Source of the DNA: Pseudotabrizicola algicola
GTDB taxonomy: Bacteria > Pseudomonadota > Alphaproteobacteria > Rhodobacterales > Rhodobacteraceae
Assembly: GCF_010915705.1 (NCBI RefSeq)
Contig: NZ_JAAIKE010000004.1
Coordinates: 62,001-126,000, forward strand
Direction of reading: 5' to 3'
Length of the DNA: 64,000 bases
Shown one piece after another: positions 1-9,472 of this stretch (positions are counted from its first letter, which is position 1; every line of letters begins with the position of its first letter). The position numbers and the translations under genes were made by a program. The notes under the pieces are model-generated. The model was not told where the DNA came from. It saw only the letters and a program-made list of their open reading frames with translations, and did no database searches.

Positions 1-458
1 AAGGCGGCGGGGTCATCCTCCATCGCGCGGGGCAGCGCAAGCCACGTCTGCAGGCCGAAGAGATCATGGGGCGTGTCGCGGATCGCGCCGTCCTGCCGTT
101 CGGAATGGGTGATCCCCTGCCCCGCCAGCATCCAGTTCACATCGCCCGGCGCGATCCAGGAATTGGTGCCGAGGCTGTCGCGGTGGTGGATGCGCCCCTT
201 CATCAGATAGGTGACAGTCCCCAGCCCGATATGCGGGTGCGGGCGCACGTCTATGCCCTTGCCGGTCAGGAATTCCGCAGGCCCCATCTGGTCGAAGAAG
301 ATGAAGGGCCCGACCATCTGGCGCGCGGCAGACGGCAAGGCGCGGCGCACCTCGAACCCCCCAAGGTCACGCGCGCGCGGCACGATCACGGTTTCGATGG
401 AGTCGACTGCGTCACCGATCGGGATGGAAGGGTCAAGAACGGGGTTCCAGCTCATCAT
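1..458 (-). CDS. Pirin family protein (C-terminus cut by window edge)
   Basis: Pirins are cupin-fold, metal-binding proteins that act as quercetinases or transcription cofactors. The visible 152 residues cover the N-terminal cupin, with the metal-site motif HPHIG (residues 74-78) and the second pair H118/E120 inside THSE, so the iron site looks intact. Two in-frame ATGs stand next to each other (458 and 455); the first is used here. The gene runs toward the left edge and its C-terminal half is missing only because the window ends. It is followed on the same strand by the M20 peptidase upstream gene, with no sign of coupling. The family call is secure; the physiological substrate cannot be told. 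Confidence 0.9.
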   Translation of the reverse strand, partial: MMSWNPVLDPSIPIGDAVDSIETVIVPRARDLGGFEVRRALPSAARQMVGPFIFFDQMGPAEFLTGKGIDVRPHPHIGLGTVTYLMKGRIHHRDSLGTNSWIAPGDVNWMLAGQGITHSERQDGAIRDTPHDLFGLQTWLALPRAMEDDPAA

Positions 459-542
459 GCGCTCCTTTTGCCTGAATTTAGGGCCTGAGGGGCGCGATGT
501 CTTTGCCGATCCCCGCGCGGAATTTGTGCGTCACAGCACGCT

Positions 543-1694
543 TCAGCCCAGCAGACGGCGCAGGATGGCGGTGAAGGTGGCGGCTCCGGGGGCGATCAGC
601 GCATCGGGAAAGTCATAGGCAGGGTCGTGCAGGGCGGCACTGTCGGGACCGGCCCCCAGCAGAAACATCGCGCTCCGCGCGCCCGTCCCGGCAAAGCGCC
701 CGAAATCCTCCGAGGGACGCATGGGGCCATCGGCGGGGCCGAAGGGGATGGCGGCGTCGGCAAGGCCTGCCTCGATCTGGGCGACCGCCAGAGGATCGTT
801 GTCACAGGCGGCAAAATCATCATGCCAGCTCAGGTCCAGCGCGATGCCATGCTGCGCGGCAATCCCGGCGGCAAGCTGGCCTGCGCGGGACTTGAGCGCA
901 ATCATGTCGGCATCCGTCAGGCTGCGCAGGGTGACCCAGAGTTCACCATCGCCGGGGGTGATGCCGAATGTGGGCGCACCCAGACGGGCATGGGTCAACG
1001 TGACCAGCCGAAACCCCGGCTCCAGCGCCCCGCCGGGGCCGAGCGCGGTCAACGCGGGGATCAGCTCGAACAGGGCAGCGGCGGGCGACAGGCCCGTATC
1101 GGGGGTTCCGGCATGGGCGGTGCGGCCCGTCAGGCGCAGGCGCAGGCCGCAGGACGCGCAATTGGCCGGACCGGCCGAAACCCGCGCCTGCCCCAGCGGC
1201 AGACCGGGCATGTTGTGCAGCGCAAAGGCCCAGTCGGGGCGCAGCGGCGCAAAGGCGGGATCGGCCAGAACGGCGGCGGCACCAGAGCCATCCTCCTCGG
1301 CAGGCTGGAACAGCAGCACGGCCCGCCCCTTGGCCGGTCTTTGCCGCGCCAACAGCCGGCCGACGCCAAGCAAAATGGCCGAATGCCCGTCATGGCCGCA
1401 CAGATGCGCAACACCCGGCACGCTCGAGGCATGGGCCGGACCGGGCGCTTCCGGAATCGGCAGCGCGTCAAGCTCGGCGCGGATCATCACGGTCGGCCCG
1501 GGGGCGGCACCCGAAAACACGGCTGCCACTCCATGCCCGCCAAGGCCGGTCACGATCTGGTCTGGCCCGAGCGGGGCAAGCGCCGCCCGAACCCGCCCTG
1601 CCGTTGCCGCCTCGGCGCCGGAGACCTCGGGGTGGCGGTGCAAATCGTGACGCAGCCGGGTCAGGTCTGCGATGTCCTCGGGGGTGAGAGTCAT
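543..1694 (-). CDS. M20 family amidohydrolase (hippurate hydrolase-like)
   Basis: A 383-residue M20D-type metallo-amidohydrolase of the kind that cleaves N-acyl amino acids (hippurate, N-acetyl-amino acids, IAA conjugates). The N-terminus carries [13 protein letters not shown], typical of this subfamily, followed by a CGHDGH metal motif near residue 93 and the catalytic PAEE segment. The dimerisation domain and the second metal region ([20 protein letters not shown]) follow, so all expected parts are present at normal length. The ATG at 1694 was chosen because homology starts there; the frame stays open far upstream, over the surE promoter and coding region, which is an effect of GC-rich antisense sequence. 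It is divergent from surE with about 120 bp between starts. Confidence 0.92.
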   Translation of the reverse strand: MTLTPEDIADLTRLRHDLHRHPEVSGAEAATAGRVRAALAPLGPDQIVTGLGGHGVAAVFSGAAPGPTVMIRAELDALPIPEAPGPAHASSVPGVAHLCGHDGHSAILLGVGRLLARQRPAKGRAVLLFQPAEEDGSGAAAVLADPAFAPLRPDWAFALHNMPGLPLGQARVSAGPANCASCGLRLRLTGRTAHAGTPDTGLSPAAALFELIPALTALGPGGALEPGFRLVTLTHARLGAPTFGITPGDGELWVTLRSLTDADMIALKSRAGQLAAGIAAQHGIALDLSWHDDFAACDNDPLAVAQIEAGLADAAIPFGPADGPMRPSEDFGRFAGTGARSAMFLLGAGPDSAALHDPAYDFPDALIAPGAATFTAILRRLLG

Positions 1695-1814
1695 GCCATG
1701 CGCCTTTCTTTTGGCCAGAGCGGACCCTGCGGCGCGCGCGATGTCAAGCGAAGCTGCGGCTTGTGCTTGCCGCCTGTGCAGGTGTCGTCTAAGCAGGAGG
1801 AAAGGACGGTTTTC

Positions 1815-2600
1815 ATGCGCATTCTGATCACGAACGACGATGGTATCAACGCTCCGGGGCTGGAGGTTCTGACCGCCATCGCCCAGGAGATCGCAGGGCC
1901 GGAGGGCGAGGTCTGGACCGTGGCCCCGGCCTTCGAGCAATCGGGCGTGGGCCATTGCATCAGCTATTCGCATCCGATGATGATCGCCAAACTGTCCGAG
2001 CGCCGCTATGCCGCCGAAGGCAGCCCGGCCGATTGCGTGCTGGCCGCCATCTATGACGTGCTGGAGGGGGCCAAGCCCGATCTGGTGCTGTCGGGCGTGA
2101 ACCGGGGCAACAACGCCGCGGAAAACACGCTCTATTCCGGCACCATCGGCGGCGCGATGGAAGCCGCGTTGCAGGGCATTCCGGCGATCGCGCTGTCGCA
2201 ATACATGGGGCGCGGGACCGAAGGGCTCGACACGCCGTTTCAGGCATCGGTGGTGCATGGCGCGGCGGTGGTGCGGCGGCTTCTGGAAAAGGGCATCTGG
2301 ACGCAGGATGATTTCCGCGTCTTCTACAACGTGAATTTCCCCCCCGTGGCCGCCGACAAGGTGCTGGGCACCAAAGTGGCCGCCATCGGGTTTCGCCGCG
2401 ACACCTCCTTTTCCTGCGAGCCGCAGGTGTCCCCCACGGGGCGGCGCTATCTGTGGATCAAGGGCGGGCCGCAGCACACGCCGACGCTTCCCGGCACCGA
2501 TGCCGCCGTGAACCTCGAAGGCTGGATTTCCGTCACCCCTCTGCGCGCCGATCTGACCGCGCATGATCTTCTGGCGCGGCTCGAGGCGCAACTGGCATGA
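1815..2600 (+). CDS. surE: 5'/3'-nucleotidase SurE
   Basis: A 261-residue SurE, a metal-dependent nucleotidase that dephosphorylates nucleoside monophosphates and is linked to stationary-phase survival. The N-terminal RILITNDDG places the metal-binding Asp pair at residues 8-9, and [17 protein letters not shown] is the characteristic second active-site loop. A purine-rich AGGAGGAAAGGA segment lies shortly upstream of the ATG and serves as ribosome binding site. Its stop overlaps the pcm start by four bases (ATGA), giving the surE-pcm-nlpD order found in many Proteobacteria. Length and motifs are ordinary. Confidence 0.97.
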   Translation: MRILITNDDGINAPGLEVLTAIAQEIAGPEGEVWTVAPAFEQSGVGHCISYSHPMMIAKLSERRYAAEGSPADCVLAAIYDVLEGAKPDLVLSGVNRGNNAAENTLYSGTIGGAMEAALQGIPAIALSQYMGRGTEGLDTPFQASVVHGAAVVRRLLEKGIWTQDDFRVFYNVNFPPVAADKVLGTKVAAIGFRRDTSFSCEPQVSPTGRRYLWIKGGPQHTPTLPGTDAAVNLEGWISVTPLRADLTAHDLLARLEAQLA

Positions 2601-3259
2601 TGGGACCCGGCGGCCCGGAGGATACGGACGCCGAACGCAAGATGCGCTATTTGTTTGGACTGCGATCAAGAGGCGTGACCGACGCCCGCGTGCTGACCGC
2701 GATGGAACGGGTCGACCGTGGCCTGTTCGTGCGCGGGCATTTCGCCGACCGCGCCTATGATGACATGCCTTTGCCGATTGCCTGCGGGCAGACCATAAGC
2801 CAGCCCTCGGTGGTGGGGCTGATGACACAGGCCCTGAACGTGCAGCCGCGCGATACCGTGCTCGAGATCGGCACCGGCTCGGGCTATCAGGCCGCCATTC
2901 TGGCGCAGCTTGGCCGCCGCATCTATACCGTGGACCGGCACCGGCGGCTGGTGCGCGAGGCGCAGGGCGTGTTTCAGGCGCTGGGGCTGGTCAACATCAC
3001 CGCCTTTACCGCCGATGGCAGTCATGGCCTGCCCGATCAGGCGCCGTTCGACCGCATCATCGTGACCGCCGCCGCCGAAGACCCGCCCGGCCCCCTCTTG
3101 GCGCAGCTTAAGGTTGGGGGTATTATGGTGCTTCCTGTCGGCCAGTCCGACACGGTGCAAAGTCTGATCAAGGTCACCCGTGGCATCAGCGGGTATGATT
3201 ACGAAGAATTGCGCCCGGTGCGTTTCGTGCCGCTGGTCGAAGGGCTGGGGGCAGAGTAA
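2597..3259 (+). CDS. pcm: Protein-L-isoaspartate O-methyltransferase
   Basis: A 220-residue PCMT that uses S-adenosylmethionine to methylate L-isoaspartyl residues in aged proteins and start their repair. The SAM-binding loop is [13 protein letters not shown], and the upstream segment [14 protein letters not shown] is the typical substrate-side signature. Translation is coupled to surE through the ATGA overlap, which agrees with a shared repair and stress operon. No unusual substitutions are visible. Confidence 0.97.
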   Translation: MMGPGGPEDTDAERKMRYLFGLRSRGVTDARVLTAMERVDRGLFVRGHFADRAYDDMPLPIACGQTISQPSVVGLMTQALNVQPRDTVLEIGTGSGYQAAILAQLGRRIYTVDRHRRLVREAQGVFQALGLVNITAFTADGSHGLPDQAPFDRIIVTAAAEDPPGPLLAQLKVGGIMVLPVGQSDTVQSLIKVTRGISGYDYEELRPVRFVPLVEGLGAE

Positions 3260-3351
3260 GCGGCGGGCGTGGTGAACGGCACGACCCGAGGCCGACCATA
3301 TGACGTAACCAAGGGCGGGAAACACCGTCCGGAAAGCACAAGAGGCAGAGC

Positions 3352-4575
3352 ATGACCCGCATTTCCCCGGCCCCGATGCCCAAACCGCTGCGTATCCTGT
3401 GGCTGGGAAGCGCCCTTGCAACGCTTTCGGCCTGCATGCCCTCGGGGGGCGGCAGCCCGTTTGAGGGTCTTGACTGGGATCTGCGCAACGGCCCCGGCGT
3501 GCTGGCCACATCCGAGGCGGCGCTGAACGCGACCGAGCGGCGGCCCGAGCCGGATTCGCGCGGCGTCATCTCTTATCCCGGCTATCAGGTGGCGGTGGCG
3601 CGGCGGGGTGACACCGCAGCCTCTGTCGCGGCGCGCGTGGGCATCAACACCGACGAATTGGCGCGTTACAACGCGATCATTCCCACCGATCCCCTGCGCG
3701 AGGGCGAAATTCTGGCCCTGCCGCGCCGGATCGCCGATACCGGCCCCGTGCAGGGTGGCGGCATCTTGCCGACCGGCAGCCCGTCCGTCGGCGCCTCCCC
3801 TGCCCCGGTCGATGTCTCGACCATCGCCACCACCGCGCTCGACCGTGTCGGCACTCCGACACCGCCCGCCACCACCCGCCCCAGCACCGGCGGAGAGCCG
3901 GTCCGCCATCAGGTGCGGCGCGGCGAAACGGCGTTTTCGATCGCGCGCAGCTACAACATCTCGGCCAAGTCGCTCGGGGAATGGAACGGTCTGGGGCCGA
4001 ATCTCGATGTGCGCGAAGGCCAGTATCTGATCATTCCGGTCGCTTCTTCCGCGCCGCCGCCTTCGGCTCCCGCGCCGCAACCCGTCAGCCAGCCCGGCAC
4101 CGGATCGCCGACGCCGACGCCGCCCTCGGCTGCCAAACCTCTGCCCGCCGAACGGACAACGCCGGCGGCCACCGCGCCGCGTGAAACGCCCGCCTCCCCC
4201 GATCTGGGCGCGCAGCGCAGCACCTCGACCAAGATGCTGATGCCGGTTCAGGGCTCGATCATCCGGCCCTATTCCAAAGGGCGCAATGACGGGATCGACA
4301 TTTCGGCACCCGCAGGCACCGCCGTGAAGGCCGCCGCCGATGGCACCGTGGCCGCCATCACGACAGACACGGCCCAAACGCCGATCATCGTCGTGCGCCA
4401 TGCCGACAATATCCTGACGGTCTATGCCGGCGTGGATGGCATCAGCGTGAAAAAAGGCGATCGGGTCAGCCGCGGACAGACGATTGCCGCCGTGCGCGCG
4501 GGCACCCCGTCCTTCCTGCATTTCGAGGTGCGGCGCGGGGCAGACAGCACCGATCCGGTTCCCTTCCTGCAATAA
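3352..4575 (+). CDS. nlpD: NlpD-like lipoprotein with two LysM domains and degenerate LytM (M23) domain
   Basis: A 407-residue envelope lipoprotein. The N-terminus has a signal peptide with lipobox LSAC, making C28 the lipidated residue. Two LysM peptidoglycan-binding modules follow (about residues 66-115 and 185-230), separated and followed by Pro/Ala/Ser/Thr-rich linkers, and an M23 domain ends the protein (about 300-407). The first zinc ligand is N312 where active peptidases have His (NDGID), and the last motif is FLHFEVR with one of the two His missing. E. coli NlpD shows the same loss, so this is probably an activator of cell-wall amidases, not itself a peptidase. Its place after surE-pcm supports the call. 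Confidence 0.93.
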   Translation: MTRISPAPMPKPLRILWLGSALATLSACMPSGGGSPFEGLDWDLRNGPGVLATSEAALNATERRPEPDSRGVISYPGYQVAVARRGDTAASVAARVGINTDELARYNAIIPTDPLREGEILALPRRIADTGPVQGGGILPTGSPSVGASPAPVDVSTIATTALDRVGTPTPPATTRPSTGGEPVRHQVRRGETAFSIARSYNISAKSLGEWNGLGPNLDVREGQYLIIPVASSAPPPSAPAPQPVSQPGTGSPTPTPPSAAKPLPAERTTPAATAPRETPASPDLGAQRSTSTKMLMPVQGSIIRPYSKGRNDGIDISAPAGTAVKAAADGTVAAITTDTAQTPIIVVRHADNILTVYAGVDGISVKKGDRVSRGQTIAAVRAGTPSFLHFEVRRGADSTDPVPFLQ

Positions 4576-4591
4576 GGCTCCGCGAATGATA

Positions 4592-4616
4592 CCTGACCTG
4601 CCCGACGCAGGTCAGG
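4592..4616. terminator. Perfect 9-bp stem-loop between convergent genes
   Basis: CCTGACCTG and CAGGTCAGG form a perfect 9-bp stem around a 7-base loop. It sits just after nlpD and overlaps the last codons of the convergent spike-base gene. There is no T-tract on either side, so it is only a candidate bidirectional terminator or RNA 3'-end stabiliser. Confidence 0.45.
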
Positions 4617-4878
4617 ACAGCACCAGCGCATGGATGCCGGTTGCGGTGGTGCCCTCGGCCAGAACGCGGGTCACGCCGACGGGCAGAAAGCTGTGATCTC
4701 CCATCGCCACGGTCCGCGTGCCGCCCGCCACCGTGCGCAAGCAAACCGCTCCCGCCCGCTGCACATAGAGCGCAATCCCAACGGCGGACAGATCGGCACT
4801 GTTTGAGGGGGTGACCGGCAGCAGATCAAGCGCCGGACCGGTCAGCGACGGGGTGCGAAGGGTAAACGGGTTTGACAT
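4612..4878 (-). CDS. Spike base protein of the RCAP_Rcc01079 (gene transfer agent GhsA) family
   Basis: An 88-residue protein starting MSNPFTLRTPSLTGPAL with later DHSFLPVGVTRVLAEGTTATGIHALVL. I recognise this as the family named after Rhodobacter capsulatus rcc01079, the base of the head spikes of the gene transfer agent RcGTA. The spikes help the particle bind capsule on recipient cells. The ATG at 4878 is used; a slightly longer form from an in-frame ATG upstream is possible. In R. capsulatus the fibre gene (rcc01080, ghsB) is adjacent. Here the neighbour on the same strand is a peptidoglycan-binding protein and no fibre is seen. The identification rests on recalled family sequence, not on a search. 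Confidence 0.75.
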   Translation of the reverse strand: MSNPFTLRTPSLTGPALDLLPVTPSNSADLSAVGIALYVQRAGAVCLRTVAGGTRTVAMGDHSFLPVGVTRVLAEGTTATGIHALVLS

Positions 4879-4995
4879 GACTGGCTCCATAGGGTGCTGC
4901 GCCGGAGCGCATGACGGGCTGCGCAACCGCGCTTCAAGGCCCGTCACCCTATGGAACAAACGCTTAACGCCCGCCAAACCCGCCGCGCGCTCTGC

Positions 4996-5787
4996 TCAGG
5001 CTCCGGTCTGCCGCCGCAGTTCGCGCAACTGGTCGGCGGTGATATAGCCGCTGGCCCGCACTGCCTCGTCGCGCTGCCATGCGGCAAGGGCGGCGCGGGT
5101 GTTGCGGCCAAATACCCCGTCGACCCCGCCCGTGTTGTAGCCAAGGCGGGTCAACATGCGCTGCACCTCGCGCCGTTCCGATGCGGTGAGCGACAACAGC
5201 CGCTCTTCCAGCGCATCCTCGTTCGCGGGCGTCGACGGCGACGGCTCGGCCACCGCCCCGGCCTGCTGCTGGATAAGCCGCACCTGCGAGGCGGTGACAT
5301 AGCCGGTCGCGTTCAGCTTGTTGGCGGTTTGCCAGCGCTGGATCGCGCTGCGGGTGTTGGTGCCCCAAAGCCCGTCCGCAACCCCCGTCGGATAGCCAAG
5401 GGCGGTCAACTGGCGCTGCAGCGTCGTGCGCTGCGCCCGCGTCAGGCCGATCCCTGCCTCGACCGAGGCGGCGCTGGCATCCGGCGGCGTCGCGGGCGGG
5501 GTGACAACCGGCGCGGGCTGGGTGCCGGTCACCGGCGCGCCAAGGCGGGCCAGAGCGCGTTCGGCAGCGGCGCGCTGGGTGCCGTTCGGAAACCGCTCCA
5601 GATAACTGCGATAGGCCGCGACCGTGTTCACGCGCTGCGCCTCGCGAAAGGCATTCTGATCCAGCTCTTGCGCCAGAAGCGATTTGGCGACGCCGGAAAC
5701 GATATCGCTCAGATCGGTCTGCGCTGTGGCAGGCGCGGCAAGCGCAAGACTTGTTGCGATGAAGGTGCTGATCACAAACTTCTGCAT
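4996..5787 (-). CDS. Exported peptidoglycan-binding domain protein
   Basis: A 263-residue secreted protein. A Sec signal peptide (MQKFVISTFIATSLALAAPATA) is followed by a helical stretch and a Pro/Ala/Thr linker. Two PG_binding_1 modules come next (about residues 120-180 and 200-260), each with the LQRQLTALGYPTG.DGLWG.NTRSAIQRWQ type pattern that contacts peptidoglycan. No enzyme domain is present, so it probably tethers or organises something at the cell wall. The ATG at 5787 was picked because it begins the signal peptide; the frame extends 20 residues further upstream without a better start. Confidence 0.85.
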   Translation of the reverse strand: MQKFVISTFIATSLALAAPATAQTDLSDIVSGVAKSLLAQELDQNAFREAQRVNTVAAYRSYLERFPNGTQRAAAERALARLGAPVTGTQPAPVVTPPATPPDASAASVEAGIGLTRAQRTTLQRQLTALGYPTGVADGLWGTNTRSAIQRWQTANKLNATGYVTASQVRLIQQQAGAVAEPSPSTPANEDALEERLLSLTASERREVQRMLTRLGYNTGGVDGVFGRNTRAALAAWQRDEAVRASGYITADQLRELRRQTGA

Positions 5788-5877
5788 CGTCAGGTTCCTT
5801 TTGACCGATGACGCGACCAAAAGAAGCCGCGCCCTTTGCCCCAACAACGCGCGAACCGGAAACCGGTTGCAGAAATT

Positions 5878-6930
5878 CTAGCGGCAGCGAAGTTCGGCGG
5901 CCAGTCTTTGCCGCGCCCGCCAGACCGCGCCGAGGACGCCGGCACGGTTGCCAAGGCGGCTGGTCAGGCACTGCGGCATCGCGAAAGGCTGCTGCGCAAG
6001 GCGCCGCACCACCCGCGCCAGAAGATCGGGGCGCTGACCGACGCTGCCGCCGAACACCACGATCTCGGGATCGGTGATCGCGGCGACCGAAATCACGGCC
6101 TGCGCCAGTTTGTCGGCAAGCCCTTCCACCACGGTATCAAAGCGCGGATCGTCCGCAGCGAACAAAAGCCGCAGCGTCTGGCCGCGCGTGCCGCCCCTCG
6201 CCTCATAGGCGGCAACCAGAGGCGCCGCCCCCACGCGGCTTTCCAATGCTCCGGTGGCAAAACTCTCCTTCGCGAAAGGCGACGCGCCGATCGGCAAAAT
6301 TGCGACCTCTCCTGCCGCCCCGCTCGCTCCCTGCAGGATCTGGCCATTCACCAGCTGGCCCAGCCCTATACCGGTGCCAAGCGAAAGAAAGGCCATCGAC
6401 GACGCGCGATGGCCCAGCCAATACTCCCCCAAGGCGGCAAGGTTCACATCATTCTCGACCGCAACCGGCATTTGCAGGGCAGCGCTGAACACGCCGGAAA
6501 GATCGGCTCCCCGTAGCCCGGCAATGTTGGGCATCCGGCTGACATGCCCGGTCCGCGGGTGCACCGCGCCCGGAATGCCGATCGCCGCCGCCATCGGCGT
6601 CTCCGCCTGTGCCACCAGCCTGTCCCGATGCCGCTGCACCTGCGCCACCAGCGCCGCGCCCCCCGCCGGATCGGTCGGCTCGTGCACTTCGGCAAGGCAG
6701 CGCCCCTCCAGATCGCTCAGCACGGAATGCACCTTGGTGCCGCCGATGTCGCAGCCCAAAAGCACCGCCGCATCGGCGCGCAACCGCCCCGCGGTGATCC
6801 ACCCCGTCTGCACCAGTTCCGCCGAGGCGACACACTCCGTCGCCGCCTGACCCGCCAGCAGATCGGCCAGAAGACCTCGCGCGCCCTGCGTTGCGGGCAG
6901 GCGAGCCAAGAGCGCCTCGCGATCCTTCAC
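5878..6930 (-). CDS. ROK family sugar kinase (zinc motif missing)
   Basis: A 350-residue ROK protein, last gene of the sugar ABC operon, whose ATG overlaps the stop of the ATPase gene (ATGA). The ATP-binding loop DIGGTK (61-66) and the catalytic Asp in ENDVN (D161) are intact, so it is probably an active kinase for the imported sugar or its derivative. About 58 residues precede the DIGGTK loop, more than a plain kinase needs; they do not form an obvious helix-turn-helix. The segment that in ROK proteins carries the zinc site reads [19 protein letters not shown] and lacks the CxCGxxGC cysteines. Substrate unknown. Confidence 0.85.
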   Translation of the reverse strand: MKDREALLARLPATQGARGLLADLLAGQAATECVASAELVQTGWITAGRLRADAAVLLGCDIGGTKVHSVLSDLEGRCLAEVHEPTDPAGGAALVAQVQRHRDRLVAQAETPMAAAIGIPGAVHPRTGHVSRMPNIAGLRGADLSGVFSAALQMPVAVENDVNLAALGEYWLGHRASSMAFLSLGTGIGLGQLVNGQILQGASGAAGEVAILPIGASPFAKESFATGALESRVGAAPLVAAYEARGGTRGQTLRLLFAADDPRFDTVVEGLADKLAQAVISVAAITDPEIVVFGGSVGQRPDLLARVVRRLAQQPFAMPQCLTSRLGNRAGVLGAVWRARQRLAAELRCR

Positions 6931-7958
6931 CGCCGCCCCAAAGCCTTTTCGCTGGCCGCGTCGAACAGGTAAAGCGCCCCCCGCGGGGCCGAGGCCTGCA
7001 CGGTGCTGCCAATCGCGGGGATCATGCGGGCCGGTGCGGTGGCAATCACCGTGCGGCCTTCGGTCAGGAAATGCACCAGCGTTTCCGGCCCCAGCGGCTC
7101 CACCGCCGTGACCTCGCCCGAGATCGCAAAGGCCCCCTCCTCCGCGCCGACCACCAGATCATGCGGGCGCAGCCCCGCCAGCAGCGGCCCGCCTGCTTGC
7201 GCCACGATGCGTCCCTCCACCTCGGCAGCAGGCAAAAGGTTCATCGACGGGCTGCCGATGAACTGCGCCGTAAAGACGTTGGCGGGCGCATCATAGATTT
7301 CGGTCGGGGTGCCCGATTGCAGGATGTGTCCGTCCCGCATCACCACAATCCGGTCGGCCATCGTCATCGCTTCGACCTGATCATGGGTGACATAGACGAT
7401 GGTCGTGCCAAGGCGCTGGTGCAACCGCTTGATTTCAATGCGCATCTGCGCGCGCAACTGCGCATCGAGGTTCGACAGCGGCTCGTCGAACAAAAACGCC
7501 GCCGGATCGCGCACCATGGCGCGGCCGATGGCGACGCGCTGCCGCTGCCCGCCTGACAGCGCCGCAGGCCTGCGGTCCAGCAGCGGGGTCAGCCCCAACA
7601 TGGTCGCGGCCTCGGTCACCCGCGCATCCTTCTGCTCGCGCGACAAGGGCGAGGTGTAAAGCCCGAAGGCAATGTTCTGGCGCACGGTCATATGCGGGTA
7701 AATCGCGTAATTCTGAAACACCATCGCGATGTTGCGCCGCTTGGGGTCCAGCTCGTTCACCACCTGATCGCCGATCAGGATCTCGCCGCCCGACACTTCC
7801 TCCAGCCCCGCAATCATGCGCAGCGTGGTGGATTTTCCGCAGCCGGACGGGCCGACAAAGACGACGAACTCGCCATCCGCAATATCAAGGTTGATGCCGT
7901 GGATCACATCGGTCTTGCCGTAGGATTTCACGAGGTTGCGCAGCGCAATGGTCGCCAT
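6927..7958 (-). CDS. Sugar ABC transporter ATP-binding protein (UgpC/MalK type)
   Basis: A 343-residue cytoplasmic ATPase of the CUT1 class. The Walker A is GPSGCGKST (36-44), the signature LSGGQ is at 134-138 and the Walker B is FLFDEP (155-160). A C-terminal OB-like MalK domain of about 110 residues follows, as expected when the ATPase energises a MalF/MalG-type permease pair. The start overlaps the stop of the lyase gene by one base (TGATG) and the stop overlaps the ROK kinase start, so the operon is tightly coupled. The ugpC label often used for such proteins says nothing about the substrate. Confidence 0.93.
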   Translation of the reverse strand: MATIALRNLVKSYGKTDVIHGINLDIADGEFVVFVGPSGCGKSTTLRMIAGLEEVSGGEILIGDQVVNELDPKRRNIAMVFQNYAIYPHMTVRQNIAFGLYTSPLSREQKDARVTEAATMLGLTPLLDRRPAALSGGQRQRVAIGRAMVRDPAAFLFDEPLSNLDAQLRAQMRIEIKRLHQRLGTTIVYVTHDQVEAMTMADRIVVMRDGHILQSGTPTEIYDAPANVFTAQFIGSPSMNLLPAAEVEGRIVAQAGGPLLAGLRPHDLVVGAEEGAFAISGEVTAVEPLGPETLVHFLTEGRTVIATAPARMIPAIGSTVQASAPRGALYLFDAASEKALGRR

Positions 7959-9472
7959 CAGGCAGCCTCCACCAGAGATTGAAAGGATTGGGCCAGCAGG
8001 TCCGCCGCCTCGGCCTCGGCCCGCGCATGGGCTGCCGCCTGATCGGCAAATCCGGCCAGACGGGCGCGGTATTCGGCCAACGCCTCGGCAAGCGGCTCGG
8101 GCGCGGGCCCGCCAAAGCGATTGCGGACCGACACGAAATATTCGGGCGAGACGATGTGCCGGAACTCGGCTTCCGTCAGCGCCGGTGCCTTCCCCGTGGC
8201 CGTCGTGAAGCCCTCGCGGAACGGCGCATAGCCGCCCGTGGGCAGATCGCTGCCCGCCGCCACCACCGCGCGGGCGACATGGGCGGCAATCTCATGCGCG
8301 GCGCGGAACGAAAGCCCCTCGCGCCGCACCAGCGTATCGGCCAGTTCGGTGATGGTAATGCAGGACCGGCGGATGTTCTGCGCCACCCGCGCGCCCTCCA
8401 CCTGCATCTGCGTGACAAACGCCGCCAGCAGGCGCAGCACGCGGCCCGCCGAGTCGAAGGCCTGATAACCGGCTTCCTGACTTTCGCCTTCGCTGTCATT
8501 CATGTCGGTAAAGGGCGTGTTGTGCATGATGTCCAGCATCACCCGCGCCCGCCCTACCGTCTGGCTGGACAGGTGGCGCATGTGTTCAATCGGCACCGGA
8601 TTGCGCTTTTGCGGCATGATCGAGGAAATCTGCACCAAGGCATTGGGCACATAGATCTGCCCCACTTCAAACGCGGTCCAGAATTGCAGGTCCTGAATGA
8701 AGCGGCCCAGATGCAGGAAGGTCAGTTCCAGCGCCGAATAGCTGGCGGTGATGTAATCCACCGCCGCGATGCAGCTGTAGGAGTTGCGCTGCGGAGCGGC
8801 AAACCCCAGAAGCTGCGCCACCCGCGCGCGGTCCACCGCAAAGCCCGATGTGGTGATCGCCGCCGCCCCCATCGACGACAGGTTGACCACGCCCCGCGCC
8901 GCCTCCAGCCGCTCGATGTCGCGGATCAGCACCTCGATCACCGCCGAAAGGTAGTGGCCCAAGGTCGTGGGCTGCGCAGGCTGGCCGTGGGTATAGGCCA
9001 CGATCAGCGTGGCCTGCTCCCGCTCTGCAGTCGCGATCAACGCCTCCAGCAACCCGCGCGCCTGTTCCAGCGCCCCGTCCAGCCGCGCCTTCAGCGACAG
9101 CTTGAACAGCGTGTGGTCAATGTCATTGCGCGACCGCGCCGTATGCAGCCGCCCCGCATCGTCGGGGCCAAGCCGCGCCTTCAACTCGCGCTCGATCAGG
9201 AAGAAGAAATCCTCGACCTCGCCCTTATAGGTCAGGGACGCGGGGTCCACCTCGGCATCGATCGACACCAGCGCGCGGGCAATCCGCCCCGCCACGTCGC
9301 GCGGCAGGATGGCAGTCTCTGCCAGCATCACCAGATGCGCGCGGTCGATGCGGCGAAAGCCGTCTATGTGATGGGTCTTTGCCCCGTCAAACAACGGGCG
9401 CAGCACGGTTTCCTTATATACCGGATCGGGAAACCGCGAGGTATCGGCAGATTTGGGATCGGTCATCGTCAT
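7958..9472 (-). CDS. Argininosuccinate lyase-like enzyme (fumarase/aspartase superfamily)
   Basis: A 504-residue lyase of the ArgH branch, whose members eliminate fumarate from C-N or C-O bonded substrates. Signatures seen are HTARSRND (110-117), THGQPAQPT (161-169) and the mobile loop SSIMPQKRN (283-291) that carries the catalytic Ser. Differences from housekeeping ArgH include A for G in the TGRSRND block and IDH where ArgH has QVATD-like residues. Its ATG overlaps the permease stop by four bases, inside a sugar transporter operon and away from any arginine gene, so it is likely a catabolic lyase for the imported compound and not the arginine-pathway enzyme. Substrate unknown. Confidence 0.85.
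   Translation of the reverse strand: MTMTDPKSADTSRFPDPVYKETVLRPLFDGAKTHHIDGFRRIDRAHLVMLAETAILPRDVAGRIARALVSIDAEVDPASLTYKGEVEDFFFLIERELKARLGPDDAGRLHTARSRNDIDHTLFKLSLKARLDGALEQARGLLEALIATAEREQATLIVAYTHGQPAQPTTLGHYLSAVIEVLIRDIERLEAARGVVNLSSMGAAAITTSGFAVDRARVAQLLGFAAPQRNSYSCIAAVDYITASYSALELTFLHLGRFIQDLQFWTAFEVGQIYVPNALVQISSIMPQKRNPVPIEHMRHLSSQTVGRARVMLDIMHNTPFTDMNDSEGESQEAGYQAFDSAGRVLRLLAAFVTQMQVEGARVAQNIRRSCITITELADTLVRREGLSFRAAHEIAAHVARAVVAAGSDLPTGGYAPFREGFTTATGKAPALTEAEFRHIVSPEYFVSVRNRFGGPAPEPLAEALAEYRARLAGFADQAAAHARAEAEAADLLAQSFQSLVEAA

Noticed and set aside
543-2828. A 761-residue minus-strand frame spanning the amidohydrolase and the surE/pcm region
   Set aside because: Only the part from the ATG at 1694 downward has protein-like homology. 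The rest is antisense to surE and pcm, kept open by GC-rich third positions.
3199-4572. A 457-residue minus-strand frame opposite nlpD
   Set aside because: Arg/Gly/Asp-rich translation with no motif, antisense to a gene with lipobox, LysM and LytM domains.
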